Of a stretch of 7,508 bases of DNA, positions 1 through 6,081 are shown one piece after another. A model generated the notes under the pieces. The model saw only the letters and a list, made by a program, of their open reading frames with translations, had not been told where the DNA came from and ran no database searches. Source of the DNA: an uncultured Planctomycetaceae bacterium (GTDB lineage: Bacteria > Planctomycetota > Planctomycetia > Pirellulales > Pirellulaceae); assembly GCA_903927685.1 (NCBI GenBank), contig CAIYOB010000508.1, forward strand, positions 1 through 7,508. The letters run 5' to 3'. Numbering within the stretch: position 1 is the stretch's first letter; each line of letters starts with the position of its first letter. A program made the position numbers and the translations under genes.

Positions 1-1
1 G

Positions 2-1054
2 CAGGCCGGCCTCGATCAGCGTCTTGTAGACCTCGTGGACGGAGGCTTCGACGAACTGGGTCGTGTCCAGCGGGATCTCGTAGCGCATCCCCGGCGGAAA
101 TGACTCGCTCAGATCATCCATCGTGGCCTTGACTTCCTCGGCCACCTGCAGAGCGTTGGCTCCGGGCAGTTGATAGATGCCGATATTCGCCGTCGGGCGT
201 CCTTTCTTGAGGTTGAACTGGTCGTAGGTCTGGGCCCCCAGTTCGACCCGCCCGATGTCCTTGAGGTACGTGATCTGCGGCCCGTCGCCGTCCTTGACCA
301 TGATGTTCTCGAACTGGGCCGCATCGCTCAGGCGTCCCAGCACGTTTACGGTGTACTGAAAGGCCAGCCCCTCCGGCGCCGGCGGCTGGCCGATCTGCCC
401 GGCGGCCACCTGCACGTTCTGCTCCTGGATCGCCGCCAGGACATCCTGGGTCGTCAAGTTCCTGGCCCGCAGCTTCTCGGGATCCAGCCAGACCCGCATG
501 CTGTAGTTGGCGGTGCCAAACACGGTGACTTCGCCGACGCCGCGGACGCGGCTCAGCGCGTCCCGCAGTCGCAGCGTGGCAAAGTTGGCCAGGAACAGGT
601 TGTCGAACGCGTCCTCCGGCGATGTCAGGGAGAGCACGAGAATGATGTTCGTGGACTGCTTCTTGACCGTCACCCCTTGCCGCTTGACTTCTTCCGGCAG
701 CAGCGGATCGGCCAACGCCACGCGGTTCTGCACCAGGACCTGGGCGTCATCCAGGTCGGTTCCGATCTCGAACGTGACGGTCAGCGAGTACGAGCCGTCG
801 CTGGACGACGTCGACGACATGTACAGCATGTCTTCCACGCCGTTGACTTGCTGCTCGATCGGCGCTGCGACGGTCTTGGAGACCACCTCGGCGTTGGCTC
901 CCGGATACATTCCGGAAACGCGGATCGTGGGCGGCGTGATCTCCGGATACTGCTCGACGGGCAGCGACCATAAAGCCACCGCGCCGATCAGGATCGTGAT
1001 GATCGCGATCACGTTGGCGAAGATCGGCCGGTCGATGAAGAATCGGGAAAACAC
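2..1054 (-). CDS. RND multidrug efflux permease, HAE1/AcrB-like (N-terminal 351 residues; truncated by window edge)
   Basis: Inner-membrane proton-driven pump subunit of a tripartite efflux system, which by family knowledge takes hydrophobic or amphiphilic compounds from the periplasm or outer leaflet into the channel. Reading the minus strand from GTG 1054 gives an uninterrupted AcrB-like N terminus. It opens with FSRFFIDRPIFANVIAI, which is the family's conserved start followed by TM1 (about residues 10-30). Then come LPVEQYPEITPP, a porter segment with MYPGANAE, VNGVEDMLYMSS and GTDLDDAQVLVQNR, the GVGEVTVFG strand, the segment QEQNVQVAAGQIG, and the approach to TM2 (HEVYKTLIEAGL), where the window ends. 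About a third of a usual protein of roughly 1,040 residues is present; the TM4 proton-relay residues lie outside. The GTG start is chosen because it places the FIDRPIF motif at the usual position and has GGAG at 1067-1064, 9 nt upstream. It begins 6 nt after the adaptor stop codon, so it is the last visible gene of the marR-adaptor-permease operon. Family assignment is firm; substrate cannot be deduced. Confidence 0.96.
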   Translation of the reverse strand, partial: MFSRFFIDRPIFANVIAIITILIGAVALWSLPVEQYPEITPPTIRVSGMYPGANAEVVSKTVAAPIEQQVNGVEDMLYMSSTSSSDGSYSLTVTFEIGTDLDDAQVLVQNRVALADPLLPEEVKRQGVTVKKQSTNIILVLSLTSPEDAFDNLFLANFATLRLRDALSRVRGVGEVTVFGTANYSMRVWLDPEKLRARNLTTQDVLAAIQEQNVQVAAGQIGQPPAPEGLAFQYTVNVLGRLSDAAQFENIMVKDGDGPQITYLKDIGRVELGAQTYDQFNLKKGRPTANIGIYQLPGANALQVAEEVKATMDDLSESFPPGMRYEIPLDTTQFVEASVHEVYKTLIEAGL

Positions 1055-1060
1055 AGCCGC

Positions 1061-2389
1061 CTACTCCACTGTCTTAGGGTGACCGCCGGTCGGCTCGGAT
1101 CGGGCTTCAGACTGGGGTGGCGACGCTGGCGTAGATGTCTGACCGGGGCCGTGACCCGCTTCCGCCGGCGGCGGAGCGGCGGGAGCGTCCGGCGTCTGCG
1201 ACTTGGCGTCCGGCGTCTGCGGCGCGGCAACCGCCGCCGGAGCTTGACCGGGCGCGTCCGTGGGCTGCACGGCGTCGGCCAGTTCGGCGTTGACCTGAGT
1301 CCCGGGCCGGGCCCGCTGCAGTCCATTCACGATAATGCGTTCGCCGTCCTGGATTCCCTCCAGTACGACTCGCCGGTTGCCGACGCGGAATCCCAGTTTG
1401 ACCGGCCGGTATTCGACCTCCTGTTTGCTGTTGACGACCAGCAGGAACTCGCCGCGCTGGTCCGTCCCGATCGCCCGTTCTTCCACCAGCAGTCGCGGCT
1501 GAGGCTGGCCGATCGGTCCGCGGATGCGGACAAACAGTCCGGGGATCAGCGCCCGATCCGGGTTGGGAAAAATCCCGCGGCGGAGGGCCGTGCCCGTGCC
1601 TGGGTCCAGGCCCAGTTCGCGAAAGTCGAGGTGCCCTTGGCGTGGAAAATCGGCTTCGTTCTCCAGGCCCAGGTACAACTGCGGAGGACTCTCGTCCGGG
1701 TTGGGCAATTGCCGGTCCCGCTGCATCTGCATGAATCGCAACAGATCGTGTTCGCTGAGATAGAAATAGGCGTAGATCGGATCGATGCTCTCGATCACAG
1801 CCATCACCGTCTGCCCGACGTCCACCAGGTTACCCACGTCGACCAAGTGGCGGCCGATGCGACCGGCCAGCGGCGCCCGGATCTCGGTGTACCGCAGGTT
1901 CAACTCCGCCTGCCGGATGGCGGTTTGGGCCGCTTTCACGTTGGCGACGGCTGTGGCCCGCTCGGCCAGGTCCACGTCCAGTTGCTGCTGCGAGAGGGCG
2001 TCCTCGTCGACCAGCTGTTTGGAGCGGGCCAAGTTGGCTTCGGCCAGTTCGAGCGCCGCCTGGGCCTTGGCCAGATTGGCTTGAGCCGTTTCCAACGCGA
2101 CCTGGAACGGCTCCTGCTCGATGACAAACAACAGGTCGCCTTCCTTGACGTCGGCTCCGTCCCCAAAGGCGATCCGTTGCAGATAGCCGGCGACGCGGGA
2201 CCGCAACTCCACCGCCGCGGTCGGTTTGGTCGTGCCCGTGAACTCGATCCAATCGACGACCGGCTGAGTCACCGGCAGGGCCACCGTCACCTTGGGAGGC
2301 GGGGGCGGGACGAACGTGTTCTTCGGCTCGCAGCCGCCAGCCGCCAAGGCAAGCAGCATGGCACCGGTGCTGAATGGGAATCTCCTCAT
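1061..2389 (-). CDS. RND efflux periplasmic adaptor (membrane fusion protein, AcrA/MexA-like lipoprotein)
   Basis: Periplasmic adaptor linking the RND permease to the outer-membrane channel. The 442-residue product begins with a short basic and hydrophobic leader ending LALAAGGC, a lipobox-like site, so Cys20 is probably lipidated and anchored in the inner membrane as in AcrA. The position before GGC is Ala rather than the commoner Leu, so lipidation is likely but not certain. Two half-motifs of the biotinyl/lipoyl-like domain (about residues 58-95 with VAGYLQRIAFGDGADVKEGD, and 167-195 with YTEIRAPLAGRIGR) flank an Ala/Gln/Leu-rich alpha-hairpin coiled coil (95-165). Beta-barrel (about 200-290) and membrane-proximal (295-370, LVEERAIGTDQRGEFLLVV and GLQRARPGTQV) regions follow. 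Residues 371-442 form a Pro/Ala/Gln-rich, probably disordered tail that ordinary adaptors lack at this length, with a short internal QTPDA duplication. The start ATG overlaps the regulator's TGA in an ATGA, with GAGGT 6 nt upstream, implying translational coupling. The gene ends 6 nt before the permease start. Confidence 0.95.
   Translation of the reverse strand: MRRFPFSTGAMLLALAAGGCEPKNTFVPPPPPKVTVALPVTQPVVDWIEFTGTTKPTAAVELRSRVAGYLQRIAFGDGADVKEGDLLFVIEQEPFQVALETAQANLAKAQAALELAEANLARSKQLVDEDALSQQQLDVDLAERATAVANVKAAQTAIRQAELNLRYTEIRAPLAGRIGRHLVDVGNLVDVGQTVMAVIESIDPIYAYFYLSEHDLLRFMQMQRDRQLPNPDESPPQLYLGLENEADFPRQGHLDFRELGLDPGTGTALRRGIFPNPDRALIPGLFVRIRGPIGQPQPRLLVEERAIGTDQRGEFLLVVNSKQEVEYRPVKLGFRVGNRRVVLEGIQDGERIIVNGLQRARPGTQVNAELADAVQPTDAPGQAPAAVAAPQTPDAKSQTPDAPAAPPPAEAGHGPGQTSTPASPPQSEARSEPTGGHPKTVE
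1185..1221 (-). repeat. Short in-gene tandem repeat in the adaptor's C-terminal tail
   Basis: A 16-bp sequence (GCGTCCGGCGTCTGCG on the plus strand) occurs at 1185-1200 and again at 1206-1221, a 21-bp period equal to seven codons. It encodes the duplicated QTPDA units (QTPDA-KS-QTPDA) in the Pro/Ala-rich tail of the adaptor. It looks like a slippage duplication in low-complexity coding sequence and keeps the frame. Confidence 0.7.
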
Positions 2390-2844
2390 CCCTCCACCTC
2401 ATCCGTCGGCTTGGCGGGCGTCAAATTGGTCACCACGTCCGACAGCAGCTCGTTCAGGGTGCGAACTTGCCCCGCCGTCATCCCGCGAGTCGCCCGCTTG
2501 CGCACACGCCGGGCACAAGCCACAATGGTTTCCCAGACGGTCTCCGCCTTTGGCTGCAGCTTGATGATCTTGCGGCGCCGATCCTCGCTGCAGTTCTGGC
2601 GAGTTAGTAATCCGTCCCGCTCCATGCGATCCAGCACCGGAACCAAGCTCGCCGGTTCGAGATTCAGGCGATCTGCCAACTGGACCTGCGACAGCTGGCC
2701 ATCCAGTGCCAGCCGAAACAGGACCTGGGCTTGGCGGAACGTAATGCCGTGCGGCTGCAATTCGCTGTTCATGGCCCGCTGAAAACGATGGGCGGTCAGC
2801 CACACCCAGTGCCCCACGCTGTTCTCAAAGTCGTATTCCAGCAT
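2386..2844 (-). CDS. MarR-family transcriptional regulator
   Basis: Dimeric winged-helix DNA-binding repressor, expected by family knowledge to bind a palindromic operator and release it on binding a small molecule. The 152-residue product fits MarR proteins (about 140-160). An N-terminal helical dimerisation part (residues 5-35) is followed by the winged helix: helix-turn-helix LSQVQLADRLNLEPASLVPVLDRMERDGLL (about 51-80) and the wing with the family's SEDRRRKIIKL (86-96). The C-terminal helices for the dimer interface run to about 142. I chose ATG 2844. An in-frame TTG at 2862 would add six residues (SGAAA region) but has no convincing ribosome-binding site. The gene leads the minus-strand pump operon, overlaps the adaptor by 4 nt, and is divergent from the channel gene. 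A 6-3-6 palindrome lies 39 nt upstream of its ATG, so autorepression and control of the whole pump are the natural inference. The ligand is unknown. Confidence 0.93.
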   Translation of the reverse strand: MLEYDFENSVGHWVWLTAHRFQRAMNSELQPHGITFRQAQVLFRLALDGQLSQVQLADRLNLEPASLVPVLDRMERDGLLTRQNCSEDRRRKIIKLQPKAETVWETIVACARRVRKRATRGMTAGQVRTLNELLSDVVTNLTPAKPTDEVEG

Positions 2845-2882
2845 GGCGGCCGCCCCGCTCAAGGCTAAGAGACACCATAGAC

Positions 2883-2897
2883 ATCAAATAGTTTGAT
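2883..2897. promoter_or_regulatory. Candidate MarR operator palindrome in the divergent promoter region
   Basis: ATCAAA-TAG-TTTGAT is a perfect 6-bp inverted repeat with a 3-bp spacer, in an AT-rich patch within otherwise GC-rich DNA. Size and symmetry suit a MarR-type dimer site. Weak promoter-like hexamers surround it. On the plus strand TAGACA (2878-2883) resembles a -35 box and the palindrome would fill most of the spacer. On the minus strand TATGGT lies between the palindrome and the regulator start and could be a -10. Both promoter calls are poor matches, so only the palindrome itself is seen with confidence. Its role as operator is inferred from its place between the regulator operon and the channel gene. 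Confidence 0.55.
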
Positions 2898-3093
2898 AGC
2901 TAACGATACGCGAGGCCGGACCGGCGGGCAAGAGGGGATGCGCGTGCGCCGAAAACTGGGAAAGACAAGTCGTGTTTGCGGGTTGATCGGGAAAGGCGGG
3001 CAGCCGCCGCACGCGCTGGCCGATATTGGCATTGACCGTCAAGGGTCGCGGAGCGTTGCTCGCGGCCCGGACTCCAAGCGAAGGCGAAGGCCC

Positions 3094-4671
3094 GTGCGCA
3101 AGCTGCTGGCACTGCTACAAGTCGGTTTGTTGGTGGCCGTCGCTGGCTGTACCAGCCTGTCCCAATACGTTCACAACGGATTCAAGGTCGGCCCGAACCA
3201 CGCGACTCCCGCCGCCGCCGTCGCCGACGACTGGCTCGACTCGAGCGACGCGCGGCTGACCCGCGAGCCGATCGATTGCCTGGCTTGGTGGCAGATCTTC
3301 AACGATCCCGTGCTGGATCGCGTGGTCGCGCTGGCGTATCAGCAGAACATCACCTTGCGGGAGGCCGGGCTCCGCGTCGCGGAGGCTCAAGCACAACGAG
3401 CGGTGGTGGCGGGCGCCTTGTTCCCGCAGACGCAGGATGCCTTTGGCGAGTACATCCACACCCAGCGGAGCACGCAAACGGCGTTGTTTCCCCGAGGCGC
3501 GGTCCCGTTGGGCAACTTCGCCCTGCGGCAGTTCGATGCCTGGCGGGTTGGCGGCAGCCTGGCGTGGGAACTGGATTTCTGGGGCCGGTTTCGCCGCGCG
3601 ATCGAGGCGGCCGACGCGCGGCTGGATGGCTCCGTCGAGAACTACCACGACGCGTTGGTGCTGCTGATCGCCGAAGTCGCCACCGCCTATATCGACGTGC
3701 GGACCTTGGATCAGCGGCTGGATTTCGCCCGCAACAACGCCGACCTGCAGCAGGAGAGCGCCCGGGTGGCCGAGGCCCGCTTGCGAGCCAAGGCGGCCGA
3801 CAGCGAAGTTGACGCGCCGCAGGCGAAGTCCAACTTGTCACGGACGCTGGCCGGCATCGCCGCCCTGGGCATCGCCCGGCGGCAAGCCGAAAACCGGCTC
3901 GCCGTCCTGCTGGGCATGCCGCCTCAGGACTTGTCCGAGCTATTGCAGGGCGAGCAGCCGATTCCGGTCGCGCCGGACCGCGTGGCCATCGGCGTGCCGG
4001 CGGATCTGTTGCGCCGGCGGCCCGACGTGCGGCGGGCGGAACGGCTGGTTGCCGCCCAGTGCGCCGAGATCGGCTTCGCCCAGACGAATCTGTATCCGCA
4101 CATTTCGCTGAATGGAGCCCTCTCCCTGGAAGCGGCCCAGTTCAGCGACATGTTCAACGGCGGCGCCTGGGCCGGCACCGTCGGACCGGCCTTTCGCTGG
4201 AATGTGTTGAATTACGGGCGTCTGGTCAACAACGTCCGCGTCCAAGACGCGCGGCTGGACGCCCAGATCGCCATCTACCAGCAGACGGTCCTGCAGGCGA
4301 ACGAGGAAGCCGAAAACGCGATCGCCGCGTTCCTGCGCACCCATGAACAGGTCAAACACCTGCAACAGAGCGTCCAGCAAGCGCAGGAGGCCGTCCGCGT
4401 CACGCAGGCCAAGTACCGCGCCGGCCAGATCGACTTCAATCGGGTCTTTACCGTCGAGGCGTTGCTCGTCTCCCAGCAGGACCAGTATGCCTCTGTCCAA
4501 GGCAATCTGGCGAACAGCCTGATCGCCCTGTACCGGGCCCTGGGCGGCGGCTGGGAAGTCGGCCCGCAGCCACTGGAGGCCGAGCCGCAGGCCGCAGAGG
4601 CGACCGCCGCGGAGGCTCCCGACGCGCCGGACCCGGCGGCTACCGCGTCCGACCCTCCCGCACGCCTTTGA
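3094..4671 (+). CDS. Outer-membrane efflux channel lipoprotein, NodT/OprM type (OMF of the RND system)
   Basis: Trimeric outer-membrane exit duct that docks onto the adaptor of the divergent operon. From GTG 3094 the product is 525 residues. It begins MRKLLALLQVGLLVAVAGC, a lipoprotein signal peptide with lipobox VAGC (Cys19 lipidated). Then come KVGPNHATP (the family's VGPxY-like start), WWQIFNDPVLDRVVALAYQQNITLREAGLRVAEAQAQ, and two outer-membrane efflux repeats (about 65-265 and 295-485). The family signature GVPADLLRRRPDVRRAER is at 300-317 and the closing ALYRALGGGW at 478-487. The reading frame stays open upstream to TTG 2893, with an ATG at 2938. I prefer GTG 3094 because those starts would place a very basic 52-67-residue stretch before the signal peptide, and AAGG sits 9 nt upstream of the GTG. 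Residues 488-525 are an Ala/Glu/Pro-rich extra tail. Its last codons and the TGA come from an inverted-repeat element. Likely co-regulated with the pump operon through the shared operator. Confidence 0.93.
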   Translation: MRKLLALLQVGLLVAVAGCTSLSQYVHNGFKVGPNHATPAAAVADDWLDSSDARLTREPIDCLAWWQIFNDPVLDRVVALAYQQNITLREAGLRVAEAQAQRAVVAGALFPQTQDAFGEYIHTQRSTQTALFPRGAVPLGNFALRQFDAWRVGGSLAWELDFWGRFRRAIEAADARLDGSVENYHDALVLLIAEVATAYIDVRTLDQRLDFARNNADLQQESARVAEARLRAKAADSEVDAPQAKSNLSRTLAGIAALGIARRQAENRLAVLLGMPPQDLSELLQGEQPIPVAPDRVAIGVPADLLRRRPDVRRAERLVAAQCAEIGFAQTNLYPHISLNGALSLEAAQFSDMFNGGAWAGTVGPAFRWNVLNYGRLVNNVRVQDARLDAQIAIYQQTVLQANEEAENAIAAFLRTHEQVKHLQQSVQQAQEAVRVTQAKYRAGQIDFNRVFTVEALLVSQQDQYASVQGNLANSLIALYRALGGGWEVGPQPLEAEPQAAEATAAEAPDAPDPAATASDPPARL

Positions 4672-4697
4672 AGTTGCGAGTTTCCGTCCCTTCAGTC

Positions 4698-4755
4698 TGG
4701 CCGAAGGCCATATTCACCGCCCCGCATCGGACAATGTGAATATGGCCTTCGGCCA
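4698..4755. repeat. Perfect 20-bp inverted repeat with 18-nt loop
   Basis: Arms 4698-4717 (TGGCCGAAGGCC followed by ATATTCAC) and 4736-4755 (GTGAATAT followed by GGCCTTCGGCCA) are exactly complementary across 20 bp, with an 18-nt loop. The next plus-strand bases are AAAAAT, not a T tract, and the minus-strand side also lacks one, so it is not a standard intrinsic terminator although it lies between convergent genes. The left arm could instead pair over 12 bp with the copy at 4811-4822, giving two mutually exclusive folds. Confidence 0.85.
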
Positions 4756-4769
4756 AAAATGCCGCACGA

Positions 4770-4804
4770 CACCGTGGTCTGGGGCGTTGCCCCAGGCTAC
4801 GGTG
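4770..4804. repeat. 16-bp hairpin with 3-nt loop (CTGGGGC-GTT-GCCCCAG core)
   Basis: The core CTGGGGC (4779-4785), loop GTT and GCCCCAG (4789-4795) are perfectly complementary. The pairing continues outward through 4770-4778 and 4796-4804, with two G-U wobbles on the plus-strand RNA and the remaining pairs Watson-Crick. The wobbles would be G-U in plus-strand RNA but C-A mismatches in minus-strand RNA, a hint that the plus strand is the folded one. No T tract follows. Confidence 0.8.
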
Positions 4805-4951
4805 AGAGCAGGCCTTCGGCCAAGCATGGGCGGACTGCCAAACTCGCAACTTTGAAGCCGCACGCGGGAGGGTTCAGGACAAGGCTCTCGCCGGCCGCCG
4901 GCCCACGATCGCGGGTGTGCGTTGAACGTTGCCGAGGCGTGCGGCGGCGGT

Positions 4952-6004
4952 TCAAGTGACTCTGCGCAATTGCCCGCAGGCGGCGGAGATTTTGTCGCCT
5001 TTGCGTTCGCGGAACTGGACGTTGATGCCGGCGTGCTCCAGGATCTCGCGGAACCGCTGCTGGGCCAGCGGGGCGGGCGTCTGGTAGGGCAGGCCGGTGA
5101 CCGGGTTGTAGGGGATGACGTTCAACAGCGCCGTGCGGCCGAGCAGCAGCGCGGCCAACTCACGAGCGTGCGCCGGCTGGTCGTTGACGCCCGCCAGCAG
5201 GACGTACTCGAACGTCAGCCGCCGCCCGGACGCCTCGAAGTAACGGTCGGCGGCCTCCAGGACCTTGTGCAGGCCGATCTTCTTGTTCACGGGCACCAAT
5301 TGGTCCCGGAGCGCATCGTTCGGGGCGTGCAGCGACACCGCCAGATGGTATTGGCACTGGGCTTGGGTCAGCCGATCCATGGCGGGCGGCAGGCCGACGG
5401 TCGAGATCGTGATCCGCCGGACACTGATGCCCAGTCCGTCCTGGCGGTGCGCTTCGTCCAACGCCGGCAGCAGCCGATCCAGGTTCGCCAGGGGCTCGCC
5501 CATGCCCATCACCACGATGTGGCTGAGTCGTTCCTCGGCAGGCAGCAGCTGCTGCAGCCTGAGCATCTGTTCGACGATCTCGCCGGAGGTCAGGTTGCGT
5601 GCGACGCCGTCCAGGCCCGTGGCGCAGAACACGCAGCCCATGCCGCAGCCGACCTGGGTGCTGATGCAGATCGACCGCCGCGGGCCGTCGCGGAGCAGCA
5701 CGCACTCGATCCGGCCTCCGTCCTCCAACTGCAGCAGCAGCTTTTCCGTCCCGTCGTCAGCCCGGCTGTGCCGCACAATCTTCGTCGTCCAGATCCGGAA
5801 CTCGGCGGCCAGTTCCTCGCGCAGCTTGGCCGGCAGGTCGGTCATCGCGGCGAAGTCGGCGGCCCGCTTCTCGAACAGCCATTGCCGAACCTGGCGTTGG
5901 CGGAAGGCCGGCAAGCCGCGTTCGGCCAGCCACTGGCCCAGCCCGGCAAGGTTCGGATCCAGGATGTGCTTGAACGTATCGTCGCCGTGTGGCGTCTGAG
6001 TCAT
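4952..6004 (-). CDS. rlmN: Dual-specificity RNA methyltransferase RlmN (23S rRNA A2503 C2-methyltransferase)
   Basis: Cytoplasmic radical-SAM enzyme that methylates C2 of A2503 in the peptidyl-transferase centre of 23S rRNA and, in characterised homologues, A37 of some tRNAs. The 350-residue product is close to the usual length (about 345-385). The radical-SAM cysteines CGMGCVFC (Cys120, Cys124, Cys127) are present. Cys113 in SICISTQVGC matches E. coli Cys118, and Cys343 in ISAACGQL matches the methyl-carrying Cys355. GMGEP (167-171), STVG (201-204) and SLHAPND (224-230) are further family motifs for SAM and substrate binding. The N-terminal part (residues about 10-75, WLAERGLPAFRQRQVRQWLF) is the RNA-binding accessory domain. 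ATG 6004 is preceded by GGAGG (6021-6017) at a longish 12-nt spacing. The gene lies 77 nt downstream of the GHL10-type gene on the same strand, so cotranscription is possible. A Cfr-type A2503-C8 enzyme is unlikely given the overall RlmN-like motifs and the intact DKISAACGQL end. Confidence 0.97.
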   Translation of the reverse strand: MTQTPHGDDTFKHILDPNLAGLGQWLAERGLPAFRQRQVRQWLFEKRAADFAAMTDLPAKLREELAAEFRIWTTKIVRHSRADDGTEKLLLQLEDGGRIECVLLRDGPRRSICISTQVGCGMGCVFCATGLDGVARNLTSGEIVEQMLRLQQLLPAEERLSHIVVMGMGEPLANLDRLLPALDEAHRQDGLGISVRRITISTVGLPPAMDRLTQAQCQYHLAVSLHAPNDALRDQLVPVNKKIGLHKVLEAADRYFEASGRRLTFEYVLLAGVNDQPAHARELAALLLGRTALLNVIPYNPVTGLPYQTPAPLAQQRFREILEHAGINVQFRERKGDKISAACGQLRRVT

Positions 6005-6081
6005 GAGTGCGTCGATCCTCCAATCCTGCCGCCCGTCCGAAGCCCACGAACGCTGCGGACGTGCGCGAGCTCAGGTTGAAT

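Larger units (their letters stand above)
4647..4880. repeat. Structured intergenic repeat element with nested inverted repeats
   Basis: This roughly 234-bp unit fills most of the 280-nt gap between the convergent channel and rlmN genes. Its ends form an imperfect inverted repeat. CCCTCCCGC (4653-4661) pairs with 4864-4872, AAGTTGCGAGTTT (4671-4683) pairs with 4840-4852, and GTCC (4647-4650) pairs with 4877-4880, separated by short mismatched stretches. Inside are a 20-bp inverted repeat (4698-4755), a 16-bp hairpin (4770-4804) and a further GGCCTTCGGCC copy (4811-4821). No protein-coding signature is seen. The GGCCGAAGGCC and CTGGGGC-loop-GCCCCAG modules resemble dispersed repeats I associate with planctomycete genomes, but that is from memory and untested. 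The left end overlaps the end of the channel gene. It could be a MITE-like mobile repeat, a structured RNA, or a transcript-end structure for both genes. Confidence 0.7.

Noticed and set aside
1079..2782. Long plus-strand open frame (567 codons) opposite the adaptor and regulator
   Set aside because: It is the antisense shadow of two clearly recognised minus-strand genes in GC-rich DNA and shows no protein-family motif.
2860..2862. TTG 2862 as the regulator start
   Set aside because: It adds only six residues without family similarity and has no Shine-Dalgarno-like sequence upstream; ATG 2844 is preferred.
3032..3042. TTGAC-C-GTCAA palindrome and TTGACC as a -35 box in the channel leader
   Set aside because: Only 5-bp arms, and no -10-like hexamer at the right distance (GTTGCT at 17 bp).
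4698..4755. Inverted repeat as an intrinsic terminator
   Set aside because: Neither strand has a T tract after the stem; on the plus strand it is followed by AAAAAT. It may still aid 3' end formation but does not meet the definition.
4759..4959. Small plus-strand frame across the structured repeat
   Set aside because: Its sequence is mostly the hairpin repeats themselves, and it runs into the rlmN stop region; it is probably a spurious ORF generated by the repeat.
4922..6079. Plus-strand open frame of 385 codons opposite rlmN
   Set aside because: The minus strand encodes RlmN with all catalytic cysteines; the antisense product is low-complexity Gln/Arg/Val-rich.
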